Below, piece after piece: positions 24,858 to 34,463 of a stretch of DNA of 64,000 nucleotides. The notes under the pieces were generated by a model. It was given only the letters and a program-made list of their open reading frames with translations, did not search any database and was not told where the DNA came from. A program made the translations under genes and the position numbers. The stretch's first letter is position 1. The number at the start of each line of letters is the position of its first letter. The stretch comes from Catenulispora pinistramenti (lineage in GTDB: Bacteria > Actinomycetota > Actinomycetes > Streptomycetales > Catenulisporaceae): positions 20,366 through 84,365 of the forward strand of contig NZ_JAAFYZ010000015.1 of the NCBI RefSeq assembly GCF_018274385.1, given 5' to 3'.

Positions 24858-25421
24858 ATGAGTACACGGGAAGAACTGATCGAGAAGACGCGAGGGTGGT
24901 TCACGGGACGGCTGCCGGAGGACCTGTTCGAGGGCGCGCCGGAGGTCACCGTCGACCGTGAGGAGATCACGGTGGTCGGGCGGATACCGGAGCCCACATA
25001 TGCCGAAGGCGCTTCGGAGGCGGAGAAGGCCGCCGCCGTCGAAGGCCGCATCAAGGAGTTCCGGGAGCGCACACGCGAGGCGCGGATGGCCGTGGCCCGG
25101 GACGCGGAGCACAAGTTCAGGCGCAAGGTCTCCTGGGGCGTGCGGTGCGGGGACCAGGGGCGGTTGTACACGCACCTGTCCGTGCCGGTGATGACCCGGC
25201 TGAAGCAGCCCGAGCGCGCGTTGCTGGACACCTTGGTGGACGGCGGTGTGGCGCGCAGTAGGAGCGAGGCGCTGGCCTGGTGCGTACGGCTCGTGGAGAA
25301 GCACGCCGGCGACTGGGTCGGCGACCTGCGGGACGCGATGCGCAAGGTCGAGGAGGTCCGGGAAACCGGGCCGGACCGTGATGGCGGACAGGCGGACGAC
25401 GGCGGGCACGGGGACGCCTAG
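24858..25421 (+). CDS. Conserved actinobacterial protein of unknown function
   Basis: 187 residues, very rich in charged residues. It is predicted mostly helical, with LFEGAPEVTVDREEITVVGRIPEP at the start and EAEKAAAVEGRIKEFRERTREARM as a likely coiled coil. The C-terminal part LLDTLVDGGVARSRSEALAWCVRLVEKH recalls a ribbon-helix-helix-like regulator fold. The tail is Asp/Gly-rich. I do not recognise a named family. It stands alone between the candidate leader and the epimerase gene. Confidence 0.7.
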   Translation: MSTREELIEKTRGWFTGRLPEDLFEGAPEVTVDREEITVVGRIPEPTYAEGASEAEKAAAVEGRIKEFRERTREARMAVARDAEHKFRRKVSWGVRCGDQGRLYTHLSVPVMTRLKQPERALLDTLVDGGVARSRSEALAWCVRLVEKHAGDWVGDLRDAMRKVEEVRETGPDRDGGQADDGGHGDA

Positions 25422-25555
25422 TCTCCTGGGTCGGGGCTAGACATCGGGGGAGTTCCACGGCGCGCGCTGCCGCCTTGGGGGCAGCTCATTACGGTTCGCT
25501 GAACAGCGGCGTCGCATGGGGTGCGGCGCCGCTTTCGGCGTCTAGCGTCGGCGGC

Positions 25556-26566
25556 ATGAGGGTTCTGGTCACCGGTTCCGCCGGGTTCATCGGGTCGCAC
25601 GTCGTCGAGGCGCTGACGGCGGCCGGGCACGAGGTCCAGACGTTGGACCTGGTGGACGGCGCCGACGTGCGGGAGGCCGACGAGGTCCGCAGGGCACTGC
25701 GAGGGGTGGACGCGGTCTGCCATCAGGCGGCGAAGGTCGGCCTGGACCGGACGGTCGCCGACGCGCCGGATTACGTGTCCCACAACGGCTTCGGGACGTC
25801 TATCCTGTTGGCCGGGATGGCCGAGACGGGAGTGCGGGCGCTGGTCTTCGCCTCGTCCATGGTCGTCTACGGCGAAGGCCGGTACGAGTGTCCCGAGCAC
25901 GGCTGGGTCCGTCCCGGCCCGCGCCGCGAGGACGATCTGATCGCAGGGTCCTTCGAACCGCCGTGCCCGATCTGCGCAGAGCCGCTGGCCCCCGGTCTGG
26001 TCGGTGAGGACGCACCGCTGGACCCACGCAACGTTTACGCCGCCTCGAAAGTGATGACCGAGCACCTGGCGGCTTCGTGGGTGCGGCTGGCCGACGGCGT
26101 CCGGGCCGTGGCCCTGCGCTATCACAACGTCTACGGCCCCCGGCTGCCGCGCGATACGCCCTACGCGGGAGTCGCGGCACTGTTCCGCTCGGCCCTGCTG
26201 CGGGGCGAGGCGCCGGCGGTGTTCGAGGACGGCGGCCAGCGGCGGGATTTCGTGCACGTACGGGACGTCGCTACCGCGAACGTGGCGGCGCTGGAGTGGG
26301 CTTTCGAGGCGGCCGGACGCGGGACCAGTGAGCTGCGAGCCTACAACGTCGGCAGCGGAACGCCGCGCACCGTCGGGGAGATGGCCGCCGAACTGGCGCG
26401 CGCGATGGCCGGTCCGGCGCCGGTGGTGACCGGCGGCTACCGGCTCGGGGACGTCCGGCACATCACGGCGTCCAGCGCCCGGATCCGCGACGAACTCGGC
26501 TGGCGGCCGGGGGTCGGCTTCGCCGACGGGATGGCGGAGTTCGCGCTAACCCATTCGCTCGCCTAG
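25556..26566 (+). CDS. NAD-dependent epimerase/dehydratase, extended SDR, with Cys-rich insert
   Basis: 336 residues from ATG 25556. The nucleotide-binding motif is GSAGFIGSH and the catalytic YxxxK is YAASK. Between them (residues about 113-150) is an insert with CPEHG and CPIC, four possible zinc ligands. Such inserts are seen in actinobacterial members of this group from memory. It would act on a nucleotide sugar; the substrate is not deducible. No other sugar-nucleotide genes adjoin it. Confidence 0.88.
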   Translation: MRVLVTGSAGFIGSHVVEALTAAGHEVQTLDLVDGADVREADEVRRALRGVDAVCHQAAKVGLDRTVADAPDYVSHNGFGTSILLAGMAETGVRALVFASSMVVYGEGRYECPEHGWVRPGPRREDDLIAGSFEPPCPICAEPLAPGLVGEDAPLDPRNVYAASKVMTEHLAASWVRLADGVRAVALRYHNVYGPRLPRDTPYAGVAALFRSALLRGEAPAVFEDGGQRRDFVHVRDVATANVAALEWAFEAAGRGTSELRAYNVGSGTPRTVGEMAAELARAMAGPAPVVTGGYRLGDVRHITASSARIRDELGWRPGVGFADGMAEFALTHSLA

Positions 26567-26603
26567 CGCGCCGTTCGCGCGGCCGGTGCCCAAGCTTGGT
26601 GCT

Positions 26604-26972
26604 ATGAGTACTGACTACAGCGGCGGCCAGGACCCTGCGAACAGCGTGATGGTGAGCACGATGAACGACCTGCCCGGCTTCCGGATCGAACGGGTGTTGG
26701 GCGAGTGCTTCGGGCTGACGGTCCGCGCGCGCAACATCGGCAGCTCGTTCGGGTCGGCGATGAAGTCGCTGAAGGGCGGCGAGCTGAAGGGGCAGACGAA
26801 GATGCTCGTCGACAGCCGGATGGAGGCGATGGCCCGGCTGACCGAGGAAGCTGCGAACCGGGGCGGGAACGCCGTGCTGGCGATGCGGTTCGAGACCTCG
26901 CCGGGTGAGCTCGGGACTGAGATCTGTGCTTACGGGACCGCGTGCGTGGCCAGTCCGCTCAACCAGGGCTAG
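26604..26972 (+). CDS. YbjQ/UPF0145 family protein
   Basis: 122 residues. The family pattern is visible: LPGFRIERVLGECFGLTVRARNIG, SLKGGELKGQTKMLVDSR and AMARLTEEAANRGGNAVLAMRFE. These small pentameric proteins are common but functionally uncharacterised; some have been linked to metal or stress responses. It is 38 bases after the epimerase stop, so possibly co-transcribed. A hexanucleotide repeat follows the gene. Confidence 0.9.
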   Translation: MSTDYSGGQDPANSVMVSTMNDLPGFRIERVLGECFGLTVRARNIGSSFGSAMKSLKGGELKGQTKMLVDSRMEAMARLTEEAANRGGNAVLAMRFETSPGELGTEICAYGTACVASPLNQG

Positions 26973-26996
26973 AGGCAGAGCCAGAGACCAGTGCTC

Positions 26997-27044
26997 CAGG
27001 GCCAGGGTCAGGGTCAGGGTCAGGGTCAGGGTCAGGGCCAGGGC
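26997..27044. repeat. Hexanucleotide microsatellite (CAGGGT)n
   Basis: Eight consecutive 6-bp units: CAGGGC, five perfect CAGGGT copies (27003-27032), then two CAGGGC. It lies between the ends of the convergent YbjQ and DUF1707 genes and does not change either protein. Length variation between strains is likely. Confidence 0.95.
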
Positions 27045-27064
27045 CAAGAACCGGCCTGGAAGGG

Positions 27065-27724
27065 CTAACGCCCGAGGAACTTGCCGAGCTTCTTCGGCTT
27101 GGGATACCGCACCGAGACCTCGCCGAACAACGCGATCCCGCGCAGCACCACGACCGGCGAGTCCGGGGTGATCGGCACGTCGCCGGCGGCGTTGCGGTCC
27201 GAGCCGCTGCGCGACCCGAAGACCGCGGTGCCCTCGTCCCGCACCACGACGCCGTGCGGCACCTTGATCTCGATCGAGCCGAACACCGCGTTCGCGACGA
27301 TGACCACCTCGCGCTGGGTCAGCACCGCCTCCCGCAGGTCGATCGTGACCTGGCCGAAGATCGCCGCGGCGGTGGTCTGGGACGGCACCAGCCAGCGTCC
27401 GCCGCGCTTCTGCTCGGCGAAGACCGCGGTGACGCTGGAGCCCGGCGCGTACTCGGCGGGCATCGTCGGAATCGGGCCGCCCGGGCCCGGCACGGGGGAC
27501 GCGGTGTGGGTGTGGCGCTGCGGCAGGTCCGACAGCAACGGCGTCAGTTCGCCGAGGGTCTTGGCCTGGTACGTGCGGTCCAGGCGCTCGTTGTGCTCTT
27601 CGACGTCCAGACGGCCCTCGGCGTAGGCCTCCCGGAGGGCTTCGGCCACGCGGTCCCGGTCGGCGTCGGAGGCGCGCATGGTGTTGTGGGGATCGTTGGC
27701 CGGAAAAGCTGCGGGCACGCTCAC
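27065..27724 (-). CDS. DUF1707 protein with LiaF-like C-terminal domain
   Basis: 219 residues from GTG 27724; GTG 27733 or ATG 27679 are alternatives. TATAGT lies seven bases before GTG 27724, which may make the transcript leaderless. The DUF1707 domain is MRASDADRDRVAEALREAYAEGRLDVEEHNERL (given only by its ends, MRASDAD and EEHNERL). The C-terminal half (AVFGSIEIKVPHGVVV, GSRSG, VVVLRGIALFGEVSVRYP) resembles the beta-helical domain of LiaF-type envelope-stress proteins. There is no membrane helix. It may sense or tune envelope stress. Confidence 0.85.
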   Translation of the reverse strand: MSVPAAFPANDPHNTMRASDADRDRVAEALREAYAEGRLDVEEHNERLDRTYQAKTLGELTPLLSDLPQRHTHTASPVPGPGGPIPTMPAEYAPGSSVTAVFAEQKRGGRWLVPSQTTAAAIFGQVTIDLREAVLTQREVVIVANAVFGSIEIKVPHGVVVRDEGTAVFGSRSGSDRNAAGDVPITPDSPVVVLRGIALFGEVSVRYPKPKKLGKFLGR

Positions 27725-27847
27725 CTTGTGCACTATACGCGGGGCGATCGTGGGAGGGGCTTGTCGGCGGCAGGCTCGGCGAGGTCGGTGGGCTTGACGG
27801 GGCCGGCGGCCTCAGCGGAGTGGCGAGGCCCGGATCTGAGGCGTCGC

Positions 27848-28552
27848 CTACTCTTCAGCGCTTGTCTCGACGTTCAGCGAGGCCTCCCGCACGGCCGCCT
27901 CGGGGTCCCCGGCGCGCACGGCGTCCAGCAGGGTGCTGTGCCCGGCGACGAGGAACCGGTCGAAGTCGGTGCGCAGCGCCCGGTCGTACAGAACAGTGCG
28001 CAGCGCGCTGCCGATCTCCAGATAGAGGTCGAGCAGCAGGGGGTTCCCGGCGGCGGCGACCATCGCGGTGTGGAAGTGCGCGTCCGCCTCGACCCACTCG
28101 TCGACCCACGAGGTGTCGCCCGGGCTGGCCTTCTCGACCTTGCGCGCCGCGACGTCGCGGGCGGCCAGGGCGTCCGAGCACGCGTCGAGGTCGGCGGCGT
28201 CGGCCCGGCCGGCGGCCAGCCGCGCGGCCTCGACCTCGATGGCGCGGCGGACTTCCTGCACGTGGTCGTGCGTCGTGGCCTGGATCTCGCGGCGCAGCGC
28301 ACCGGAGAGCTCGCTTCGGGCCCGGACGTACGTCCCGTCACCGCGGCGCACCTCCAGCAACCCGGCGTGCGCCAGCGCCCGCACCGCTTCGCGGACCGTG
28401 CCGCGCCCCACGTTCAGGGCCTCGACCAGCTCCGGTTCGGTGGGGATGCGGGCGTCCACGGGCCAGGCGCCGCTGCTGATCTGTTCGCGGAGCTTGTCGA
28501 TGACTTCGTCGACCAGGGAGCCGCGCTGGATGCCGGTGAGTCCGTTCGCCAC
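27848..28552 (-). CDS. GntR-family regulator, FadR subfamily (FCD domain)
   Basis: 234 residues. The N-terminal winged helix reads DEVIDKLREQISSGAWPVD, then IPTEPELVEALNVGRGTVREAV and LAHAGLLEVRRGDGTYV. The helical FCD effector domain follows (EVRRAIEVEAARLAAGRA, DAHFHTAMVAAAGNPLLLDLY), with the metal-ligand-type His and Asp of this group. It lies 12 bases downstream of the MFS transporter gene, so the two form an operon, and it probably controls that transporter in response to a small carboxylic acid. Confidence 0.92.
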   Translation of the reverse strand: MANGLTGIQRGSLVDEVIDKLREQISSGAWPVDARIPTEPELVEALNVGRGTVREAVRALAHAGLLEVRRGDGTYVRARSELSGALRREIQATTHDHVQEVRRAIEVEAARLAAGRADAADLDACSDALAARDVAARKVEKASPGDTSWVDEWVEADAHFHTAMVAAAGNPLLLDLYLEIGSALRTVLYDRALRTDFDRFLVAGHSTLLDAVRAGDPEAAVREASLNVETSAEE

Positions 28553-28564
28553 GACGGCAGTCTT

Positions 28565-30022
28565 TCAGTTCGCGGCCGGGGCCATCGAGTCGGAGTCCCC
28601 GGACTCGCTGATCAATGTGCCGCGCTTGGGTGACCCCACGTAGGCCGCGACCACTCCCTGGGCCAGCACCACGACCACCATGATGGCCAGCGGGACGGTC
28701 CAGCTGTGCAGCGCGTGGCCCAGGATGCCGAACATGATCGGGCCCATCGCGGCGATGAGATAGCCGGCCGACTGGGAGAACGCGGACAGCGCCGCGGTGC
28801 CGGCCGGGGTGCCGCCGCGCAGCCCGATCATCGTCAGTACCAGGGGGAAGGCGGCCATGCCGACGCCGATCAGGACCGCGGCCAGGTAGGCCAGCGAGCC
28901 CGGGGCGACGATCAGGGTGCCGAAGCCGAGCGCGAAGACCACGCCGAGGGACATGGCCAGCAGCCGCTGGCTGCGCAGCCGGGCGGCGGTCAGCGGCACG
29001 ATGAACGACAGCGGCGCGTTGACCGCGAACGTCACGCTCAGCACGGTGCCGGCGGCGGCCGAGGACATGCCGTGGTCGTGCAGCACGCTCGGGATCCAGC
29101 CCATGACCACGTAGCCGGACATGCTCTGCAGCCCGAAGGCGACGGTCATGGCCCAGGCCAGCTTGGACTTGGCCAGCGACTTCAGCGGGATGTGCGGCGC
29201 CTGCGCGGCGGTGCTGACCGTGCGGTCGTGGCGGCGGCGGTGCGGGTGGCTGGCCATCCACAGCGCCAGACCGGCCAGGGCCGGGATCGTCCAGAACTCC
29301 AGGCCGCCGGACGGGCCGCCGAGGGTGTCGGACAGCGGGACGGCGATACCCGCGGCGACGGTCGAGCCCAGGGCGATCATCGTGGAGTAGATGCCGGTGA
29401 TGGCGCCGATCCGGTGCGGGAAGTAGGTGCGCACCACGACCGGCAGCAGGACGTTGCCCAGCGCGATGCCGATGCCGGCCAGGACCGAACCGGCCAGCAG
29501 GCCCGGGACGTCCGGGATGCCGCGGACCGCGGAGCCGGCGACCAGGACCGCCAGGCTCGCGGCCAGGACGGATCCGGCGCCGTGCCGCCGGGCCAGCCAG
29601 GAGCCGGCGGGACCGGCGAAGGCGAAGATCACGACCCAGAGCGTGGGGAGCAGGGTGACGACGCCGGCCCCGAGGTGCAGGCGGTCGCGGAGCTGGTCCA
29701 GCAGCGGGCCGGTGGAGGAGACGCCGAGCCGCAGGTTGGCCGCGACCAGGATGATCCCGGCCAGGATCAGCGCGCCGCCGGCCAGGCGCTGCTGGTCGCG
29801 TTCCCCGGGTTCGGCCGGTTCGGTGGGCTCGCCGAGGCGCTCGATGGTTTCGAGGGCTCCGGTGGTTTTGAGAGCCCCGGTGCTTTCGAGGGCTCCCGCG
29901 CTTTTGACGGCTCCCGCGGTCTCAAGGCTTTCGACGAGCTCGGCGGGACCGTCGTGGCCGTCGTGGCCGGTGCGGCGGTGCTTGCCCCGGGACGCGCCGG
30001 GCCGCTCGAGCGATATCGTCAT
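28565..30022 (-). CDS. MFS transporter, CynX/NimT type
   Basis: 485 residues from ATG 30022, with twelve predicted membrane helices. The core resembles the cyanate/2-nitroimidazole (CynX/NimT) branch: LAGIILVAANLRLGVSSTGPLL, LPTLWVVIFAFAGPAGSWLARR and SAAAGTVLSVTFAVNAPLSF. The first 80 residues are hydrophilic and contain imperfect repeats (TAGAVKSAGALESTGALKTTGALET), encoded by about 21-base repeats, unusual for an MFS protein. Ligand unknown. It appears to be transcribed without a leader from a promoter overlapped by a FadR-type operator. Confidence 0.88.
   Translation of the reverse strand: MTISLERPGASRGKHRRTGHDGHDGPAELVESLETAGAVKSAGALESTGALKTTGALETIERLGEPTEPAEPGERDQQRLAGGALILAGIILVAANLRLGVSSTGPLLDQLRDRLHLGAGVVTLLPTLWVVIFAFAGPAGSWLARRHGAGSVLAASLAVLVAGSAVRGIPDVPGLLAGSVLAGIGIALGNVLLPVVVRTYFPHRIGAITGIYSTMIALGSTVAAGIAVPLSDTLGGPSGGLEFWTIPALAGLALWMASHPHRRRHDRTVSTAAQAPHIPLKSLAKSKLAWAMTVAFGLQSMSGYVVMGWIPSVLHDHGMSSAAAGTVLSVTFAVNAPLSFIVPLTAARLRSQRLLAMSLGVVFALGFGTLIVAPGSLAYLAAVLIGVGMAAFPLVLTMIGLRGGTPAGTAALSAFSQSAGYLIAAMGPIMFGILGHALHSWTVPLAIMVVVVLAQGVVAAYVGSPKRGTLISESGDSDSMAPAAN
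29833..29935. repeat. Imperfect ~21-bp repeats in the MFS N-terminus
   Basis: Repeated GGCTCC(G/C)G-type units encode the (S/T)xGAL(E/K) repeats in the cytoplasmic N-terminal tail of the MFS protein. The reading frame is kept, so unit number could vary without breaking the protein. Confidence 0.7.
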
Positions 30023-30058
30023 GCGTCCGATGGTAAGACGTATGATGTTTAGCGGCAA
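30023..30058 (-). promoter_or_regulatory. Predicted leaderless promoter of the MFS-GntR operon with FadR-type operator
   Basis: Minus strand: TTGCCG (30058-30053), a 17-base spacer, TACCAT (30035-30030), then seven bases to ATG 30022. The plus-strand sequence TGGTAAGACGT (30031-30041) overlaps the -10 element. It is close to the TNGTNNNACNA consensus of FadR-subfamily GntR regulators, missing only the last position. Repression by the operon's own GntR protein is a reasonable inference. Confidence 0.55.
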
Positions 30059-30126
30059 CTTCGCGTGCGGCGGGTGTGGCACACGGCACAAGCAGGGGCT
30101 CCGTGGGGCGTGAGTACGCTGGGGAC

Positions 30127-31779
<1,653 letters not shown>

Positions 31780-31782
31780 GAC

Positions 31783-32289
31783 GTGGCAGCCGAAGCCATA
31801 GCGGAACCACTCGTCCTGGTCCTGCGGCCAGGGCAGCGAAAGCGGCTCCTGGCCTATGCCCTGGGATGTGTGCTCGTCGCCGTAGTGTGCGCTGTCATCA
31901 GTGCCCTGCAAGGCGTCGGTCACAACGGTGGGCGGTCTGGCTACTTCGTGCCGATCCTGGCCGTGGTCGCGGCCGTGAACGCGGTGTTCCTGGTGGACAC
32001 CGCGTTCGGCCGCACGGTTGTCGACCAGGAAGGCGTCACCTTGTGGCGTCCCCTTCGCCGCCGCATCGTGCGCTGGGACGACGTCGATGCTTTCGAGCAG
32101 AAGGAGTCGGGAGACGGCGACGTCAGTCGGGTCCTGCTGCGCACCGGTTCCGGCCGGCGGCGTGTGCTGCCGGCGCCGATGAACGCGTCGTGGGGGCTGG
32201 ACAACGATCTGGGCGCGGAGGTTCGCGAATTGCGGGCGCGGCTGGCGATGGTTCGTGGCGAAGTCGGGGTGGGTGGCCGTTCCGCTTAG
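31783..32289 (+). CDS. Membrane protein with bacterial PH domain
   Basis: 168 residues from GTG 31783, starting three bases after the fumarase stop. Two membrane helices (LLAYALGCVLVAVVCAVISAL and YFVPILAVVAAVNAVFLV, each described by its core) are followed by GRTVVDQEGVTLWRPLRRRIVRWDDVDAFE, the pattern of the short bacterial PH domain. The function is unknown. The close spacing suggests co-transcription with fumarase, but a functional link is not evident. Confidence 0.78.
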   Translation: MAAEAIAEPLVLVLRPGQRKRLLAYALGCVLVAVVCAVISALQGVGHNGGRSGYFVPILAVVAAVNAVFLVDTAFGRTVVDQEGVTLWRPLRRRIVRWDDVDAFEQKESGDGDVSRVLLRTGSGRRRVLPAPMNASWGLDNDLGAEVRELRARLAMVRGEVGVGGRSA

Positions 32290-32321
32290 GTAGATGGCTG
32301 ATTAGGTGGATGGCTGCTGAG

Positions 32322-33116
32322 CTACTGCCTTCGTGCCATCGCCGCTTCGAGGATCGCCCGCGCGTGTGCTTCGGCGACTGCCTCGTCGTTGAGGAGATAG
32401 GGCGGGCAGGTCTGCGCCGGAGGCTGGGCGTCGGCTTGGACCGGAGGCTGGGCGTCGGCTTGGACCGGAGGCTGGGCGTCGGTCGCAGGCCGGGCGTCGG
32501 CCGGGGGCTGGCTGTCGCTGCCGGCCAGAGCCGCGATGAGCTCGGGGATCTGGTCGGCGCCGAGGTGGTGCGGGCGGAGTTCGGTCAGGCCGGTGAAGAC
32601 GAAGGCCACCTGGTTCTCGCCCGGGGTGTAGCGGAATTCGTAGTCTGCGAAACCCGCGACCGCGCCGCCGATTTCGTTCCCGGTCTCGGTGGAGCTGCCG
32701 CGGGCGGTGCCGCGGGTTAGCGCGGCGCCCATGACTTCGGCGTCCTGGCCGCGCCGGGCGTTGGGGCGGGCGAGGAAGGGGCAGGTGAAGGCGGCGAAGA
32801 GCATGCAGATGCGGTGGCCGGGTGCCTCGGGGGAGGGCGCCTTGTTGGCGACGCTGCGGCCGGCGGCCTGGGCCGCGACCAGCGCCTCTGTTTCGGCGGC
32901 CGCTATCACGCGGTAGACCGGGCCGGGGGGCATCGGGGTGCCGCAGATCGAGCAGCGGCGCTCGACCGCGCAGATCAGGGAGCGGGCGGCGCTGGTGATG
33001 GCGAACGTCGGGTGGCCTTCGGGATCGCGCGGCGTGATGGCCGGGGTCGGGTAGCCGCGGGCATCGTGCGGCAGGGCGGCTATCGCGGGCGGCACCGGGA
33101 TCGCGCGGGGCGTCAT
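32322..33116 (-). CDS. Actinobacterial protein with Cys pairs and a 24-bp-repeat linker, function unknown
   Basis: 264 residues. The N-terminal half contains RRCSICGTPMPPG and HRICMLFAAFTCPFL, a pattern of a small actinobacterial family that looks zinc- or disulphide-bound. The middle segment YEFRYTPGENQVAFVFTG is likely a beta structure. Near residue 205 an 8-residue repeat, AQPPVQAD, occurs two and a half times with related upstream copies. The C-terminus is helical. No enzyme motif is seen. Confidence 0.65.
   Translation of the reverse strand: MTPRAIPVPPAIAALPHDARGYPTPAITPRDPEGHPTFAITSAARSLICAVERRCSICGTPMPPGPVYRVIAAAETEALVAAQAAGRSVANKAPSPEAPGHRICMLFAAFTCPFLARPNARRGQDAEVMGAALTRGTARGSSTETGNEIGGAVAGFADYEFRYTPGENQVAFVFTGLTELRPHHLGADQIPELIAALAGSDSQPPADARPATDAQPPVQADAQPPVQADAQPPAQTCPPYLLNDEAVAEAHARAILEAAMARRQ
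32417..32482. repeat. 24-bp in-frame minisatellite
   Basis: CCGGAGGCTGGGCGTCGGCT plus TGGA occurs at 32417-32440 and 32441-32464, and partly at 32465-32482. It encodes the Pro/Gln/Ala linker of the unknown protein on the minus strand. The unit is a multiple of three, so copy changes keep the frame. Confidence 0.95.
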
Positions 33117-33254
33117 GGCGCTATTGAAGCACCGGCGCGGTGACTGTGGGGCGTGATCAAGTGCGCGGTACGTGGCGGTAGCATCACGAAACGGTCATCA
33201 CCGCGCAAAAGTTGATAACTGATCGGCAACAACCCTTGGCGTTTCAGCCATTTC

Positions 33255-34385
33255 TCAGCATGATTTGCTGGTGGGTCGGAGCTGGCGCTTCACCTGGGGC
33301 GGGGACTGATGAAGCGCCAGCTCCGCTCGCCGTTTTCCGGGCGGTGCGGGGAAGCGGCTCTGAGTCGGGGCGGTCACCATCGGCATTGGACGTACCATCC
33401 GCTCCGGCTGCACCAGCCGCACCGGCAACCGCGCGGCCGAGACCGCGTCCCGCATCGCCGCCGCCAGCCCGCCGAACTCCTCGGCGCGCGCCGACGACGA
33501 CCGGTGGACCAGCCCGATCCGCCGCGAAGGCGCCGTCCCGTCGAAGCGCCGCGCCTCCAGACCCGACCCGGCGCGGGCGTCCACGGCGACCGCCGTCTCC
33601 GGCAGCAGTGTCACGCCGATCCCGCCGGCCACCAGCTGGACCAGCGTCGACAGCGAGGCTGCCCGCGTCGCCCCGGAGTCGGTGACGCCGACCTCGGTGC
33701 ACACGTCCAGCGCCTGGTCTCGCAGGCAGTGGCCTTCTTCCAGCAGCAGGATCTCGTGTTCCTTGAGCACCGCACGCGAGACCGGTCCGTCCCCGGCGGG
33801 CAGCGTGTGCTCGGGCGCGACGACCAAGAAGTCCTCGTCATAAAGCGCCAGTTCCTCAACGCCCGCCGGCCCGGCCGGCAACGCCAGCAGCCCGAGGTCC
33901 AGCCGGCCGGTCGCTATCCCGTCGAGCAGTACTGCCGTCTGCTCCTCGTGCACGAACAGATCCAAGTCCGGGAACCGCTTCTTCAACGGCCGCAGCAGCG
34001 CTGGAAGCAGATACGGCGCCAACGTCGGGATCACCCCGACCTTCACCGTCCCGGTGAACGGCTGACGCGCCGCGGCCGCTTCCTCGACCAGGTCGTCCAT
34101 CGCCGCCAGCACCCGCTGGGCGTGCCGCGCCACCCGCTCCCCGGACGGCGTCAGCAGCACCTTCCGCGTGGTGCGCTCGACGAGCCGGGTCCCCAGGTTC
34201 TCCTCCAGCGCCGCGATCGCGCCGGACAGCGCCGGCTGGCTCATCCCGAGCATCGCGGCCGAGTCCCGGAAGTGCAGATGCTCGGCGACCGTCGCGAAGG
34301 CCTTGAGCTGGGCGATGGTCGGGGTGCGGAGCGGGGTGCGGAGGGACGTGGCGGTATTTGAGCGCGGCAGGGCGCGGACAGGCAC
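33255..34385 (-). CDS. oxyR: OxyR, LysR-type hydrogen-peroxide sensor
   Basis: 376 residues from GTG 34385. The N-terminal LysR helix-turn-helix reads FRDSAAMLGMSQPALSGAI. The peroxide-sensing pair is in EEGHCLRDQALDVC: Cys220 and Cys229, nine residues apart as in E. coli Cys199/Cys208. Oxidation forms a disulphide that activates transcription of peroxidase genes. The C-terminus carries about 50 extra Pro/Arg-rich residues beyond the usual end. In streptomycetes oxyR normally lies next to ahpCD; here ahpCD is 12 kb away, but a shared upstream motif links them. Confidence 0.95.
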   Translation of the reverse strand: MPVRALPRSNTATSLRTPLRTPTIAQLKAFATVAEHLHFRDSAAMLGMSQPALSGAIAALEENLGTRLVERTTRKVLLTPSGERVARHAQRVLAAMDDLVEEAAAARQPFTGTVKVGVIPTLAPYLLPALLRPLKKRFPDLDLFVHEEQTAVLLDGIATGRLDLGLLALPAGPAGVEELALYDEDFLVVAPEHTLPAGDGPVSRAVLKEHEILLLEEGHCLRDQALDVCTEVGVTDSGATRAASLSTLVQLVAGGIGVTLLPETAVAVDARAGSGLEARRFDGTAPSRRIGLVHRSSSARAEEFGGLAAAMRDAVSAARLPVRLVQPERMVRPMPMVTAPTQSRFPAPPGKRRAELALHQSPPQVKRQLRPTSKSC

Positions 34386-34413
34386 AGCGGTGCTCCAGGC
34401 ATGCGCGGTTGCG

Positions 34414-34436
34414 ATTGATAGACGAACTTTATCGCG
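34414..34436. promoter_or_regulatory. Candidate OxyR operator upstream of oxyR
   Basis: ATTGAT (34414-34419), ten bases, TATCGCG (34430-34436). The same two blocks at the same spacing lie upstream of ahpC (46387-46409). The core GATA-N9-TATC is palindromic, and the site is 29-51 bases before the oxyR start, suited to autoregulation. Confidence 0.6.
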
Positions 34437-34463
34437 GTATGCGCATTGTTCGGCGCGCGGTGA

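Noticed and set aside
26997..27044. CAGGGT repeat as a CRISPR or telomere-like element
   Set aside because: The unit is six bases without spacers; it is a simple microsatellite between two convergent genes.
33212..33685. Plus-strand frame opposite the oxyR 3' end
   Set aside because: Pro/Ala/Arg-rich shadow of oxyR with no ribosome site.
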